This document shows positions 26,173-34,628 of a stretch of 64,000 nucleotides of DNA, piece by piece. The stretch spans positions 1 through 64,000 of the forward strand of contig JBAYWC010000001.1 of assembly GCA_041674265.1 (NCBI GenBank). The letters run 5' to 3'. Under the pieces are notes generated by a model, which was not told the origin of the DNA, made no database searches, and was given only the letters and a program-made list of their open reading frames with translations. Numbering within the stretch: position 1 is the stretch's first letter; each line of letters begins with the position of its first letter. The position numbers and the translations under genes are program-made. This stretch comes from QYQL01 sp041674265 (lineage in GTDB: Bacteria; Verrucomicrobiota; Verrucomicrobiia; Chthoniobacterales; Terrimicrobiaceae).

Positions 26173-26526
26173 TGGAGGCGAGGGGAGTCGAACCCCTGTC
26201 CTTCAAGCGATCTACACAACCGTCTACATGCTTAGACGGCCTTTGATCTCGGGGTGAAGCTGCGAACCGTCACGCCACCCACCCCAGAGCGGCCACGAAA
26301 TCGATTCACTTCCCGCCGCGGCCACCCCGGCTGGAAATTAGCCTGCTGTCGTCGTTTCCCGGAGTAGCAGGCGTTCGCCGGGAAACGTCACGGCACCTTA
26401 GGCCGCGAGAGCGAGATCTTCGTAATCTGCGTTTATTTTGTTTGATCCGATTTTTTACGAGGCCAACGAATCATCCTCGGCATGCGGGCCGGGCTTCACA
26501 CCTCAAGTCGAAACCAGTACGCCCCC
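26173..26526 (-). ncRNA. ssrA: Transfer-messenger RNA (tmRNA)
   Basis: A one-piece tmRNA of about 354 nt that rescues stalled ribosomes. On the minus strand it begins GGGGGCGTACTGGTTTCGAC (26526) and ends AGGGGTTCGACTCCCCT then CGCCTCCA (26173). The seven-base acceptor stem GGGGGCG/CGCCTCC pairs with one G-T, and the T-arm is standard. The tag reading frame (26445-26398) encodes SNKINADYEDLALAA and stops at TAA; the exact resume codon cannot be fixed, since the codon before it is GGA and not the usual GCA. The final CCA is not encoded. Pseudoknot-like GC hairpins follow the tag. Confidence 0.95.
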
Positions 26527-26536
26527 AACCGAGAGA

Positions 26537-26564
26537 AAAATAGCGGAATTTTGCGGAAACGCAA
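26537..26564 (-). promoter_or_regulatory. tmRNA promoter
   Basis: On the minus strand TTGCGT (26564-26559), a 16-base spacer and TATTTT (26542-26537) lie 10 bases before the predicted tmRNA 5' end at 26526. Just upstream, at 26564-26593, a 15-base unit (ACCCTGTTTCCCGAC in plus orientation) occurs twice in tandem and may bind a factor. Confidence 0.6.
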
Positions 26565-26668
26565 CCCTGTTTCCCGACACCCTGTTTCCCGACCCGTCGA
26601 TTTTTGGGAAAAACCGGTATACAGGTTTTTGTCTCTGTATAAGTGTATGATCTGCGCATCGCCCTCGA

Positions 26669-26968
26669 GTGCTTCGCGGTGCAGAAGGCCGCCCGGCGGA
26701 TGAAGCCCGCCCGGAGATCCTCGACGAGCGCAGCGCCGTGCCGCGGCGGAGGATCGTCGCGAACGGGAATTTCCTCGCGCTCTGCCTGATGCATGGCGCG
26801 CAGGCTTACGGCTGGCATTTCAATATCACCTGCCTCCCGCAGTTTCTGGAGAAGCAGTACCATCTGCCGAATACCAGCCTTCTCGCCGCGCTCTACGTCG
26901 TCGCTTTCCTCTGCTGGTTCAAGATCGATGCCACCCGACCGATCTTCCCCGCATCGACAACCTGAACG
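26669..26968 (+). pseudogene. Remnant of an MFS (ACS-family) transporter gene
   Basis: The frame reads AVPRRRIVANGNFLALCLMH, GAQAYGWHFNITCLPQFLEK, QYHLPNTS and then directly LLAALYVVAFLCWFKIDATR-PIFP. The first part matches the middle of anion:cation symporters (RNFWALCLMYFxxxYGWYFYITWLPxYL); the second matches their very C-terminus (AFYxxAALCWLxIDPTRP). About 150 residues between them and the whole N-terminal half are missing, so an in-frame deletion has collapsed the gene. It fills the gap between the tmRNA promoter and uvrC. Confidence 0.6.
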
Positions 26969-27047
26969 CAGGGACGCTTGCCGCCAAAATCGGCGGGGGA
27001 ACAGGGAACCGCTGGAGAAATCTCCGCGGGTGGTCCATGTTGGTTCC

Positions 27048-28595
27048 ATGAGCCAGCGCCCGGATCTGAATGCCATTCTTCGCGACATGCCGCACAAGCC
27101 GGGCATTTACGTCATGCGCGACCGGCTCAAGCATGTGATCTATGTGGGAAAGGCCCGCGACCTTCGCAAGCGGGCGGGCAGTTATTTCATGCCGTCGCGC
27201 AGGATGACGGCGGATCCCAAGACCCGCGCCCTGATCGAGAGCGTCTGGGACATGGAGTACCACGTCGTCCGCAGCGACGCGGAGGCGGTGCTTTTCGAGG
27301 GACGTCTCATCAAGGAATTCCGCCCGAAATACAATGTGAGTTTCAAGGACGACAAGCGGTTCCTTCTCGTCCGCGTCGCCCTCGACGACACCTATCCGAA
27401 ATTTGCGCTCACGCGGCTGCGCAAGGAGGACGGAGCCAGGTATTTCGGGCCGTTCGCCCATTCCGGCGCGCTGCGTTCGACGCTCGACACCATGCGGAAA
27501 AAATTCGGCCTGAGAGCCTGCCGGGTGGCGGTTCCGGGAGAGAGGGATTTCAAGCGTTGCCTCGATCATGTGATCAAAAACTGCTGCGCCCCTTGTGTCG
27601 GCAGGGTCACGCGCGGGGAATACATGGCCCGCGTCGAGGCGGCCTGCGAATTCCTCGATGGCAAGAGCCGCGAGTGGATCGTCCAGGTCGAGGCCGACAT
27701 GAAGGCCGCGGCGGAAAAATTGGATTTCGAGAAGGCGGCGCAATTGCGGAACCTGCTCGATGATCTCAAGACCACGACGAAGACGATGACCCGCTTCACG
27801 CGGAGATCGCTTCCGACAACGATCAACCCCGTGGCCGACATCCGCGCTCTTCAGGACGCCCTCGGACTCCCCCATCCTCCGCGGGTGATGGAATGCTTTG
27901 ACATCTCGAACATCTCCTCGACCCACATCGTGGCGTCCATGGTCCGCTTCCGCGACGGCGTCCCCGATCGGGCCGGTTACAGGAAATACCGGATACACGG
28001 CACGAAAGGTCAGGATGATTTTGCGAGCATGGCCGAGGTGGTGAGGCGCCGCTACGGACGGCTCCTGCGCGAAGCGTCGGCGGGAGATGAAAATCCGGAA
28101 TTCAACCAGGAACCGGCCGGCGAAGCCGTGGCGCGTGTTGCGGGAGAAACCGGGACGACGATCATCCCGGATCTGATCATCGTTGACGGCGGGCGCGGAC
28201 AACTCTCGAGCGCCTGCAAGGAATTGCAGCGCCTGGGACTGCACGAGGCATCGGTTATCGGGCTCGCGAAGGAATTCGAGGAAATTTACCGGCCGGGGCG
28301 TCCGATCCCCATGAAACTTCCCGAAGACAGCGGGGCTCTCCGGTTGTTGCAGCGGATCCGTGACGAAGCCCATCGCACGGCAAACGGCTACCACAGCCTT
28401 CTCCTCAAACGCCGCATCCGCGAGAGTTCGCTCGACCAGATTCCCGGCATCAGCGCCGCCCGCAAGCAGGCGCTGCTCGAACGGTTCGGATCGGTGGACC
28501 GGTTGAAAAAGGCCTCGGTTGAGAACATCTCCGCCGTGCCTGGAATCAGCGCCGCGCTGGCGGGAACGATCCTCGAAAACCTGTTGGCGAAATAG
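27048..28595 (+). CDS. uvrC: Excinuclease ABC subunit C
   Basis: UvrC makes the dual incisions in nucleotide excision repair. The 515-residue protein has the GIY-YIG nuclease domain at its N-terminus (KPGIYVMRDRLKHVIYVGKA), a UVR motif for UvrB binding near 215-245 (DFEKAAQLRNLLDDLK), the RNase H-like second nuclease (ECFDISNIS, IIVDGGRGQLSSA) and C-terminal helix-hairpin-helix motifs (LDQIPGISAARKQALLERFG). It is about 100 residues shorter than E. coli UvrC, within the range of the family. Start MSQRPD was chosen at the point where the GIY-YIG similarity begins. Confidence 0.94.
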   Translation: MSQRPDLNAILRDMPHKPGIYVMRDRLKHVIYVGKARDLRKRAGSYFMPSRRMTADPKTRALIESVWDMEYHVVRSDAEAVLFEGRLIKEFRPKYNVSFKDDKRFLLVRVALDDTYPKFALTRLRKEDGARYFGPFAHSGALRSTLDTMRKKFGLRACRVAVPGERDFKRCLDHVIKNCCAPCVGRVTRGEYMARVEAACEFLDGKSREWIVQVEADMKAAAEKLDFEKAAQLRNLLDDLKTTTKTMTRFTRRSLPTTINPVADIRALQDALGLPHPPRVMECFDISNISSTHIVASMVRFRDGVPDRAGYRKYRIHGTKGQDDFASMAEVVRRRYGRLLREASAGDENPEFNQEPAGEAVARVAGETGTTIIPDLIIVDGGRGQLSSACKELQRLGLHEASVIGLAKEFEEIYRPGRPIPMKLPEDSGALRLLQRIRDEAHRTANGYHSLLLKRRIRESSLDQIPGISAARKQALLERFGSVDRLKKASVENISAVPGISAALAGTILENLLAK

Positions 28596-28686
28596 AGCCA
28601 AGGCTGAAACCAAAAATCCGCGCAAAAATCCGTCCGACGAACTGAGCGGAGGCCCCGGACCGCCGGGGAACCACCACCCTGTCCTC

Positions 28687-29076
28687 TCAGCCTTGCGGAT
28701 CCTCCGGCAAATCCACGCCCAGAAAATCCAAGGCGGCACCCCAGGTGCTGAACACCGAGCTGGGCGTGAACAGCGAAAGGCCCTTGCTGAAGAGCATCGC
28801 CAGCGCCGTTCCCACCGGCCCCGAGGCAAGGATGGCCGCGCTTCCCATGACGCCGCCGGCGATGGACATGATGCCATTGCAAAGCCCCGCCACCTCGGCC
28901 ACTCCAATCCTGAGCACGGCGCGCGTGAAATCCATCAGCAGGTGAAAAGCGCGGTCGAACAATGGATCGGCCCAGATTTTGTGCAAGAGCCGCTTGATGT
29001 CATCGGCCCCGGTCGGTCCCGCGAATCTCCCGATAATCAACTTCTTTTCAGGCAGGATCAGGTAGGAAGCAGACAT
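28687..29076 (-). CDS. Small hypothetical protein
   Basis: A 129-residue protein starting MSASYLILPEKKLIIGRFAG. The first 60 residues (strand, loop, helix, then LFDRAFHLLMDFTRAVLRIG) resemble the general STAS/SpoIIAA-like pattern of a strand-helix fold, but no phosphorylatable serine motif is evident and the similarity is weak. The second half is Gly/Ala-rich and hydrophobic (GIMSIAGGVMGSAAILASGP). The frame stays open further upstream but there overlaps the intron-like sequence. It is convergent with uvrC. Function unknown. Confidence 0.55.
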   Translation of the reverse strand: MSASYLILPEKKLIIGRFAGPTGADDIKRLLHKIWADPLFDRAFHLLMDFTRAVLRIGVAEVAGLCNGIMSIAGGVMGSAAILASGPVGTALAMLFSKGLSLFTPSSVFSTWGAALDFLGVDLPEDPQG

Positions 29077-29243
29077 GGAAAAACAGCATGTTAGCAGCTT
29101 TGTCAACTTCAAGGAGCCTCCTGCCATTCCGTCGAGCCCGTCCGGGCGCATAGAATCAAGGGGGAGCCCAAAGGCACTACAAAATCGCCTGCCGAACGGA
29201 TGGTTTCGCGGATCCAAGTCAAGGAGGTGGCAGGCCCCTTGCT

Positions 29244-29317
29244 CAACCGCCGGATGCGGAAAACCGCACGTCCGGTGGCGTGGAAGGGCCACGGGGTGCA
29301 AATCCCCGTGACCCCAT
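29244..29317 (+). mobile_element. Group II intron 3' tail (domains V and VI), orphan
   Basis: Bases 29244-29278 form a hairpin CCGCCGGATGCGG-AAAA-CCGCACGTCCGGTGG with a one-base offset in the stem, matching domain V of bacterial group II introns (the form AACCGCC...GGTGG known from D/E-class introns) with a tetraloop. It is followed at 29285-29315 by a second hairpin ACGGGG/CCCCGTGACCC with an unpaired A eight bases before the end, as in the branch-point domain VI. No reverse transcriptase gene and no recognisable 5' GTGYG end are nearby, so only the tail remains. Read by eye; a covariance search is needed to confirm it. Confidence 0.6.
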
Positions 29318-29414
29318 CCGATCTGGACTCTGCGCCTTTCGGCGAGGCGCCTTCTGGGGAAGATTCGGAACAATCGGGATTCCCTCCCGAGGGTCGCGCT
29401 GGTAGGATTCGCGG

Positions 29415-30068
29415 ATGGAACACCGGGCGCTGGGTGAAGCGAAATGGATTCTGGCCGCGATTGCCGCGGCCTGGGCGCTCACGGTTTTTTTCTTTCCCCT
29501 GCTCTCGATCTTTTTGGCTCTCGCGCTCCTGTCCGTGATTTATTTTTTCCGTGATCCGCAACGCGTGCCGCCGCCCGGCGAGAATATTGCCGTGTCGCCG
29601 GCTGACGGGCTTGTGACCACGGTCGACGAGGTGGAAGAAGACGAGTTCCTGAAAACCAAGTTGCGCAGGATCGGGATCTTCCTCTCCGTTCTCGACGTTC
29701 ATGTGAACCGGGCTCCGCTTGCGGGCGAAGTCCTCCACTCCGAGCCGAAACCAGGACGTTATCTGGATGCCAGGAACCCGCTCTCCTCCAGCCTGAACGC
29801 CAGCCGATCGTGGGTTTTTTCCGGCCGGACCGGCACCGTGATGGTGCGCCAGATCACCGGCGCCATCGCGCGCCGGATTTGTCCCTGGGCCGTCGTCGGC
29901 GACAAACTCTCGCGCGGCGAACGCTTCGGCATGATCCGATTCGGTTCGCGAACAGAATTGCTCCTCCCGCTGGATGCGGAAATCCTTGTCCAGCCTGGTG
30001 ATCGCGTGCGGGGGGGAGAAACCCCGGTCGCCCGGATGAGCCTCGAAAAAGCGCATGAAGAATTTTGA
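29415..30068 (+). CDS. psd: Phosphatidylserine decarboxylase proenzyme
   Basis: Makes phosphatidylethanolamine from phosphatidylserine. The 217-residue protein belongs to the short Psd type: N-terminal membrane spans (about 13-45), FFRDPQRVPP, the SPADGLVTTVDEVEE stretch, FLSVLDVHVNRAPLAGEV with the conserved HVNR, and the self-cleavage region MIRFGSRTEL, where the chain is cut at the Gly-Ser to form the pyruvoyl group. It is followed 95 bases later by pssA, giving a two-step phospholipid operon. Confidence 0.93.
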   Translation: MEHRALGEAKWILAAIAAAWALTVFFFPLLSIFLALALLSVIYFFRDPQRVPPPGENIAVSPADGLVTTVDEVEEDEFLKTKLRRIGIFLSVLDVHVNRAPLAGEVLHSEPKPGRYLDARNPLSSSLNASRSWVFSGRTGTVMVRQITGAIARRICPWAVVGDKLSRGERFGMIRFGSRTELLLPLDAEILVQPGDRVRGGETPVARMSLEKAHEEF

Positions 30069-30162
30069 CAGAATTTGCGGGATGACGAGAAGGGGGACCT
30101 TTTATGCGGCAAATGATCCCTGTGGAGCATATTCTGTGAAGCCTGCCTGAAGCCGCGTTTCC

Positions 30163-30957
30163 ATGAACGAACCCAACGAGCCCAAAATCTACCTGCTGCC
30201 GAACCTGATGACGGCCGGCAATCTCTTCTGCGGGTTTGCCGCCGTCCTGCGGATCATTGACGGATCGCTTCTCGTGGCGGCCGGACAGCCGGCCGGATCG
30301 CTGTACCACGAGGCGATCGCGTTTATCCTGGGCGCCTGTGTGTTCGATCTGCTGGATGGCCGGCTGGCCAGACTGGGCGGGCACGAAAGCGCTTTTGGCA
30401 GGGAGTTCGACTCGCTGGCCGACATCGTCTCCTTCGGTGTCGCTCCGGCCCTTCTGGTCTATCATATCGTTCTCCGCGATTTTCAACGCACCGGATGGCT
30501 GATCGCGTTTTTCTTCCTGCTGTGCGGCGGACTCCGCCTCGCCCGGTTCAACTGCACCTCGCAAACCGCCGGGGAGAAACCGGACCGGGATTTTCAGGGG
30601 TTTCCGATCCCGGCGGCCGCCGGGCTCATCGCTTCGCTCACGCTTCTCATGCTTTGGATCCAGGCGGACGATAAGGCCGACGGCCCCTGGAAATTCGCCT
30701 TGCCCGTCCTGCTCCTGTTCCTTTCCTTCATGATGTTCAGCAAGGTGAAATACCCGAGCTTCAAGGGCCTGAACTGGAGGACCCAGCGATCGATTCCGGC
30801 GTTTCTCGTGCTGATCTTCGTTCTCGCGTTCACCGCCATGAACTACCGGTGGATGCCGGCGGTGCTTTTCGTGGCCTTCCTGATCTACGGGTTCGTCCGC
30901 CCCTTCATTTCCAAGGCGATCCGGCACGAAATCGAAGAGGACGAACCGGAGGAGTAA
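30163..30957 (+). CDS. pssA: CDP-diacylglycerol--serine O-phosphatidyltransferase
   Basis: Makes phosphatidylserine for Psd. The 264-residue polytopic protein has LLPNLMTAGNLFCGFAAV at its N-terminus and the CDP-alcohol phosphotransferase signature DGRLARLGGHESAFGREFDS with the following Asp (D-G-x2-A-R-x8-G-x3-D-x3-D), then six or more membrane spans. Starts with an ATG after a short leader and is downstream of psd. Confidence 0.93.
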   Translation: MNEPNEPKIYLLPNLMTAGNLFCGFAAVLRIIDGSLLVAAGQPAGSLYHEAIAFILGACVFDLLDGRLARLGGHESAFGREFDSLADIVSFGVAPALLVYHIVLRDFQRTGWLIAFFFLLCGGLRLARFNCTSQTAGEKPDRDFQGFPIPAAAGLIASLTLLMLWIQADDKADGPWKFALPVLLLFLSFMMFSKVKYPSFKGLNWRTQRSIPAFLVLIFVLAFTAMNYRWMPAVLFVAFLIYGFVRPFISKAIRHEIEEDEPEE

Positions 30958-30964
30958 GAGCCGG

Positions 30965-32245
30965 CTACCTGGAAAAATCGCGCACGGCATCAAACATGGC
31001 GACGATGTTCTCAGGAGGAACGTCGGCCAGGATATTGTGGACCTGCTGGAACACAAAGCCGCCTCCCGGAGCGAGGATTTCCAGTTGCCTCAACACGTGC
31101 GCGCGAATTTTTTCCGGCGTTCCGTTCGGCAGGATGTCACGCGTGTCGCACCCGCCTCCCCAGAACGTCAAGTCCCGTCCAAAATCGCGTTTCAGCCCTG
31201 CGGCCTCCATGCCCGTGCAGGTGATTTGCACGGGATTGATGGCGTCGAGGCCGGCGTCAATCAGATCGGGCAGCAATTCCCGCACGCCGCCGCAACAATG
31301 CAGCAGGACCTTGATGCCTGGCGAGAGTTCCTTGGACCGCTTGAAAAGCCGCGCGTGGCGCTCCTTGAAAAATTCCCGGTACATTGCCGGGGAGATCAAA
31401 GGTCCGCCCTGAGCGCCCAAATCATCTCCGAAAAGAATGATGTCGATGAGGCCGTCCGCTTCGCCCAGAAAGCGTTCAAGGTTGCGGAGATGGGTTTGGG
31501 TGGTCTTTTCGAGAAAATCATGGGCCGCCTCCGGTTCCCCGGCCAGCAACATGAAGAACTCGTCATTCCGGTACATGAATGTCCCCATTTCGAGCAGGTT
31601 GCCGCCAAAGAGTCCGATGATCGCCCGTTCGGAGCGGGCGCGGAGGCATTCGGCTCCGGCCCTCAATGCCCCGGGCTCGGCCGCCAGTGGTCCCGGAGGG
31701 GAGGCAATCCCTGCCCACATGGATTCGGAATAATACTCCGCCAGATGATCGTGGTCGGGAGAGCCGTCTTTGAAAGGAAAATGGGTTTGCTCAAAATAGA
31801 GCGCCCTATCCGGCATATGCGCAATTTCGATCCCCGTCCTTGGTGAGCGAATGACCCAGCGACTGCCATCCCGCTCCGGCCGAATCCAGACCGGCACTTT
31901 GCAGGGGGTACCGTCGGGCAGAACCCAGTCGGTCCAGTTCCGGTCATCGAGAGCGAATCCGCGCCCCAATTCGATCGTATCCGCGCCCAACCTGTCGAGG
32001 ACATCCTCGTCGATCACAGCAAGCTGCTGGGGAATGTCATAGACACGGATCGGCCGTTTCGGCAGCGAGAGATAATCGCGGAGCTTCGCGTACGCGATGG
32101 CGGCGATGCCGGAGGACCGGTGACCGCCAAAATCCACCGGCACCCGCCCGGGCTGCTGATGTGCAAGCGAGGCCCGAATGAGACTTCGGGATGTCCCGGG
32201 TTCACCGGGGGACCGGGGATCAGCATGGGATTGCATAGTCGCCAA
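30965..32245 (-). CDS. Uroporphyrinogen decarboxylase-family protein
   Basis: A 426-residue member of the UroD/MtaA/CmuA fold. The C-terminal half has IKVLLHCCGGVRELLPDLID, where the His and Cys residues are the type used for zinc in corrinoid-dependent methyltransferases, then LDAINPVQITCTGM and LTFWGGGCDTRDILPNGTPE. It is too long and too divergent for HemE (which lacks the HCCGG cysteines). Many such proteins in Verrucomicrobia, Planctomycetes and Clostridia are of unknown substrate. It ends the propionate cluster, 39 bases after the CoA-transferase stop, and may be unrelated to it. Confidence 0.8.
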   Translation of the reverse strand: MATMQSHADPRSPGEPGTSRSLIRASLAHQQPGRVPVDFGGHRSSGIAAIAYAKLRDYLSLPKRPIRVYDIPQQLAVIDEDVLDRLGADTIELGRGFALDDRNWTDWVLPDGTPCKVPVWIRPERDGSRWVIRSPRTGIEIAHMPDRALYFEQTHFPFKDGSPDHDHLAEYYSESMWAGIASPPGPLAAEPGALRAGAECLRARSERAIIGLFGGNLLEMGTFMYRNDEFFMLLAGEPEAAHDFLEKTTQTHLRNLERFLGEADGLIDIILFGDDLGAQGGPLISPAMYREFFKERHARLFKRSKELSPGIKVLLHCCGGVRELLPDLIDAGLDAINPVQITCTGMEAAGLKRDFGRDLTFWGGGCDTRDILPNGTPEKIRAHVLRQLEILAPGGGFVFQQVHNILADVPPENIVAMFDAVRDFSR

Positions 32246-32284
32246 GGAATGGCAGAATCGTTCGGAAGGCGAGCCTCATTTGGC

Positions 32285-33790
32285 TCAGGGCAGCCCGGCA
32301 GCCTTCCAATCGACACCCCGCATGTCGCCGGTCTCGAGGAATTTCCGGTGCATGGCGAAGGCGGCGCTGAGAGTGGCGGGAGTCTGGCCCTTGGTCACGC
32401 TGTCGAAGTAACCGTGAAGCTCCGCCCGGAAGTCGGGATGGGCGCATTTGTCCACGATCAAGCGGGCGCGTTCATGCGGGGTCTTGCAGCGGAGATCGGC
32501 GACGCCGTTTTCGGTGACCACCACCTGCACGGAATGCTCGCTGTGGTCCGTGTGGCTGACGAGAGGGACGATCGGGCTGATCTTGCCGCCTTTCGCAAGC
32601 GAGGGGCAGGTGAAGATCGAGATGTATCCGTTCCGCGTGAAATCCCCGGATCCCCCGATGCCGTTCATCATGCTGGACCCCATGACGTGGGTGGAGTTCA
32701 CGTTGCCCGAGAGATCGACCTCGATCGCGGTGTTGATCGTGATGATGCCGAGGCGGCGGACCATTTCCGGGTTGTTGGTGATTTCCTGGGGCCGCAGGCA
32801 GATGTGCTTTTTATAGAAATCCAGATCCGCATACACCTCTTTCAGCAGGCTGGGGCTGACGGTGAGCGAGGTGCCCGTGACGAATTCGCATTTCCCTTTT
32901 TGGATGAGGGAAATCACCGAATCCTGGATCACCTCGGAAAACATCTCGAACGGCGGGATGTCGGAATTTTCCCCGAGCGCGGCCAGAACGGCATTCGCGA
33001 TGTTGCCCACACCGGATTGCAGGGGAAGAAATTCTTTGGGAATCCGCCCCAGGCGGATCTCCTCGGCCAGAAACTCGGCAACGTTCCGCCCGATTTGCTG
33101 GGTGGTTTCGTCGGAGGGGTCGAAGGGGCGCACCTCGTCCGGGAGGTTTGTTTCGACAATCCCGGCTATCTTCGCGGGATCGACCTTGATGAAAGGGGTC
33201 CCGATCCGCGAGGAACAGTCGGAAAGCGGGATCGGTTTGCGGTGCGGGGGATCCTCGGGCTGGTAGATGTCGTGCAGCCCGCGTAGCGAGGCGGGGTGGT
33301 GGCGGTTGAGTTCGACAAGGATCTTCTCGGCGACCTCGCAGAATGTCGGAGCGGCACCCACCGACGTGGTCGGAACGATCTCGCCATCCTCGGTCACGTC
33401 GCAGGCCTCGATGACCGCCCAGTGGAATTTGCCCAGGAACCCGTAGCGAACCTGCTGCGGAAGCGTGGAGAGATGCATGTCAAAAAAACGCGTCCGCCCG
33501 GCATTGATGGCTGCGCGAAGGTGTTTGTTCGACTGGTAAGGAGTGCGCCAGGCGATGGCCTCGGCAAGAGCGAGTTCGCCGTCGAGCGACTGGCCGGTCG
33601 AAGCCCCGGTAACGACACCTACCTGGAGCGGGCACCCGGCCTCGTGTTCGGCTTTGGCGCGCTTGGCGAGAGCCGTCGGGATCGCCTTCGCCGCCCCGGC
33701 CGGCGTGAAGCCGCTGAAGCCAATGGTGTCGTTGTGGTTGATGAGTGCCGCCGCTTCGTCCGCGGTCATGAATTTGTCCCTGAGTGCCAT
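32285..33790 (-). CDS. Acetyl-CoA hydrolase/succinyl-CoA:carboxylate CoA-transferase
   Basis: A 501-residue class I CoA-transferase of the SCACT/ScpC group. Recognisable parts are FMTADEAAALINHNDTIGFS, GFTPAGAAKAIPTALA, the PLQSGVGNIANAVLAAL segment, SLTVSPSLLKEVY and the C-terminal VVVTENGVADLR, which includes the active-site Glu region. In propionate fermentation this enzyme passes CoA from propionyl-CoA to succinate (or acetate), closing the cycle. It follows birA and the pump genes on the same strand, supporting that role, though acetate as acceptor is equally possible. Confidence 0.88.
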   Translation of the reverse strand: MALRDKFMTADEAAALINHNDTIGFSGFTPAGAAKAIPTALAKRAKAEHEAGCPLQVGVVTGASTGQSLDGELALAEAIAWRTPYQSNKHLRAAINAGRTRFFDMHLSTLPQQVRYGFLGKFHWAVIEACDVTEDGEIVPTTSVGAAPTFCEVAEKILVELNRHHPASLRGLHDIYQPEDPPHRKPIPLSDCSSRIGTPFIKVDPAKIAGIVETNLPDEVRPFDPSDETTQQIGRNVAEFLAEEIRLGRIPKEFLPLQSGVGNIANAVLAALGENSDIPPFEMFSEVIQDSVISLIQKGKCEFVTGTSLTVSPSLLKEVYADLDFYKKHICLRPQEITNNPEMVRRLGIITINTAIEVDLSGNVNSTHVMGSSMMNGIGGSGDFTRNGYISIFTCPSLAKGGKISPIVPLVSHTDHSEHSVQVVVTENGVADLRCKTPHERARLIVDKCAHPDFRAELHGYFDSVTKGQTPATLSAAFAMHRKFLETGDMRGVDWKAAGLP

Positions 33791-33838
33791 GTGTTTTTCG
33801 CTGGTGTTCCTGATTTTTTTCGTTGGTGGTAAAGCCGG

Positions 33839-34606
33839 TCAGGATATCTCGGCCAGTTTCTCGATACTTTGATGTTCGACAAGAAATTCGAAGTCCCTTT
33901 CGTCGAGAAGCCTGAGATTTCCCCGGGGATCGAGGCCAACGAACCGCCCGGAAACCTTTTTTCCACTGGAAAGGGATATTTCCGCCGGAACCGGCCGGCT
34001 CCACCGGGGGTTCAGTTCGTCAATCGCGGCCTTCATTCCGCCCTCTTCCATCGCGTGATGGGCATCGGCGAGCGCATCCAGTGTGCGGACCGCCATTTCC
34101 TCCACGGAAGGGACGGATCGCGACACGCGGGCGATGCTTGTCGAGATGGCTTCAAGAGAAGGATCGGCTGTCCAGGGCGCGTTGGAAATATTCAGGCCGA
34201 AGCCGACGATGAAGACCTCTTTGGCGGATTGCTCGATCAGCAGCCCACCAAGTTTTTTTGGACCGGACATGAGATCGTTCGGCCAGCGGAGGCGCGCCGA
34301 AGGGATGCGCAAGGCCTCGAGCATCCGGACAAGGTGGAGTCCGACCATGAGAGAAAACCCCAGCCACTTCGCCGTGCCGCCTTCCGCCGGAAGGACCGCG
34401 GAAATCCAGAGGCCGCCACGGTCGGAAACAAAGGCCCTCCCGAACCTCCCCCGACCGGATGTTTGCCTGTCGGCGCGCACGGCGTTCCAGGCCGGCAGGC
34501 CGCGCGCGAGGTCGTTGGTCGAAACGGCGGAGTCGCACTCGAAGAGCTTCCAGCCCGCGCTCCCGACCCCGCTGGACACCGTCATGTTCGCCGTGGGTGC
34601 GCTCAT
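33839..34606 (-). CDS. birA: Biotin--[biotin carboxyl-carrier-protein] ligase
   Basis: Attaches biotin to the carrier lysines. The 255-residue protein lacks the N-terminal repressor helix-turn-helix, so it is a plain ligase. Motifs: STNDLARG, the biotin-AMP loop TSGRGRFGRAF, LRWPNDLMSGPKKLGGLLIE and GFGLNISNAPW. It lies between the CoA-transferase and the first MmdB gene, so the pump proteins and the enzyme that biotinylates them are co-encoded. Confidence 0.93.
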   Translation of the reverse strand: MSAPTANMTVSSGVGSAGWKLFECDSAVSTNDLARGLPAWNAVRADRQTSGRGRFGRAFVSDRGGLWISAVLPAEGGTAKWLGFSLMVGLHLVRMLEALRIPSARLRWPNDLMSGPKKLGGLLIEQSAKEVFIVGFGLNISNAPWTADPSLEAISTSIARVSRSVPSVEEMAVRTLDALADAHHAMEEGGMKAAIDELNPRWSRPVPAEISLSSGKKVSGRFVGLDPRGNLRLLDERDFEFLVEHQSIEKLAEIS

Positions 34607-34628
34607 TCCAGCAAGGGGAAAACCGTTC

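Noticed and set aside
29285..29317. A tRNA T-arm-like hairpin
   Set aside because: The loop reads TGCAAAT not TTCRANY, and no acceptor, D or anticodon arm fits around it; better read as intron domain VI.
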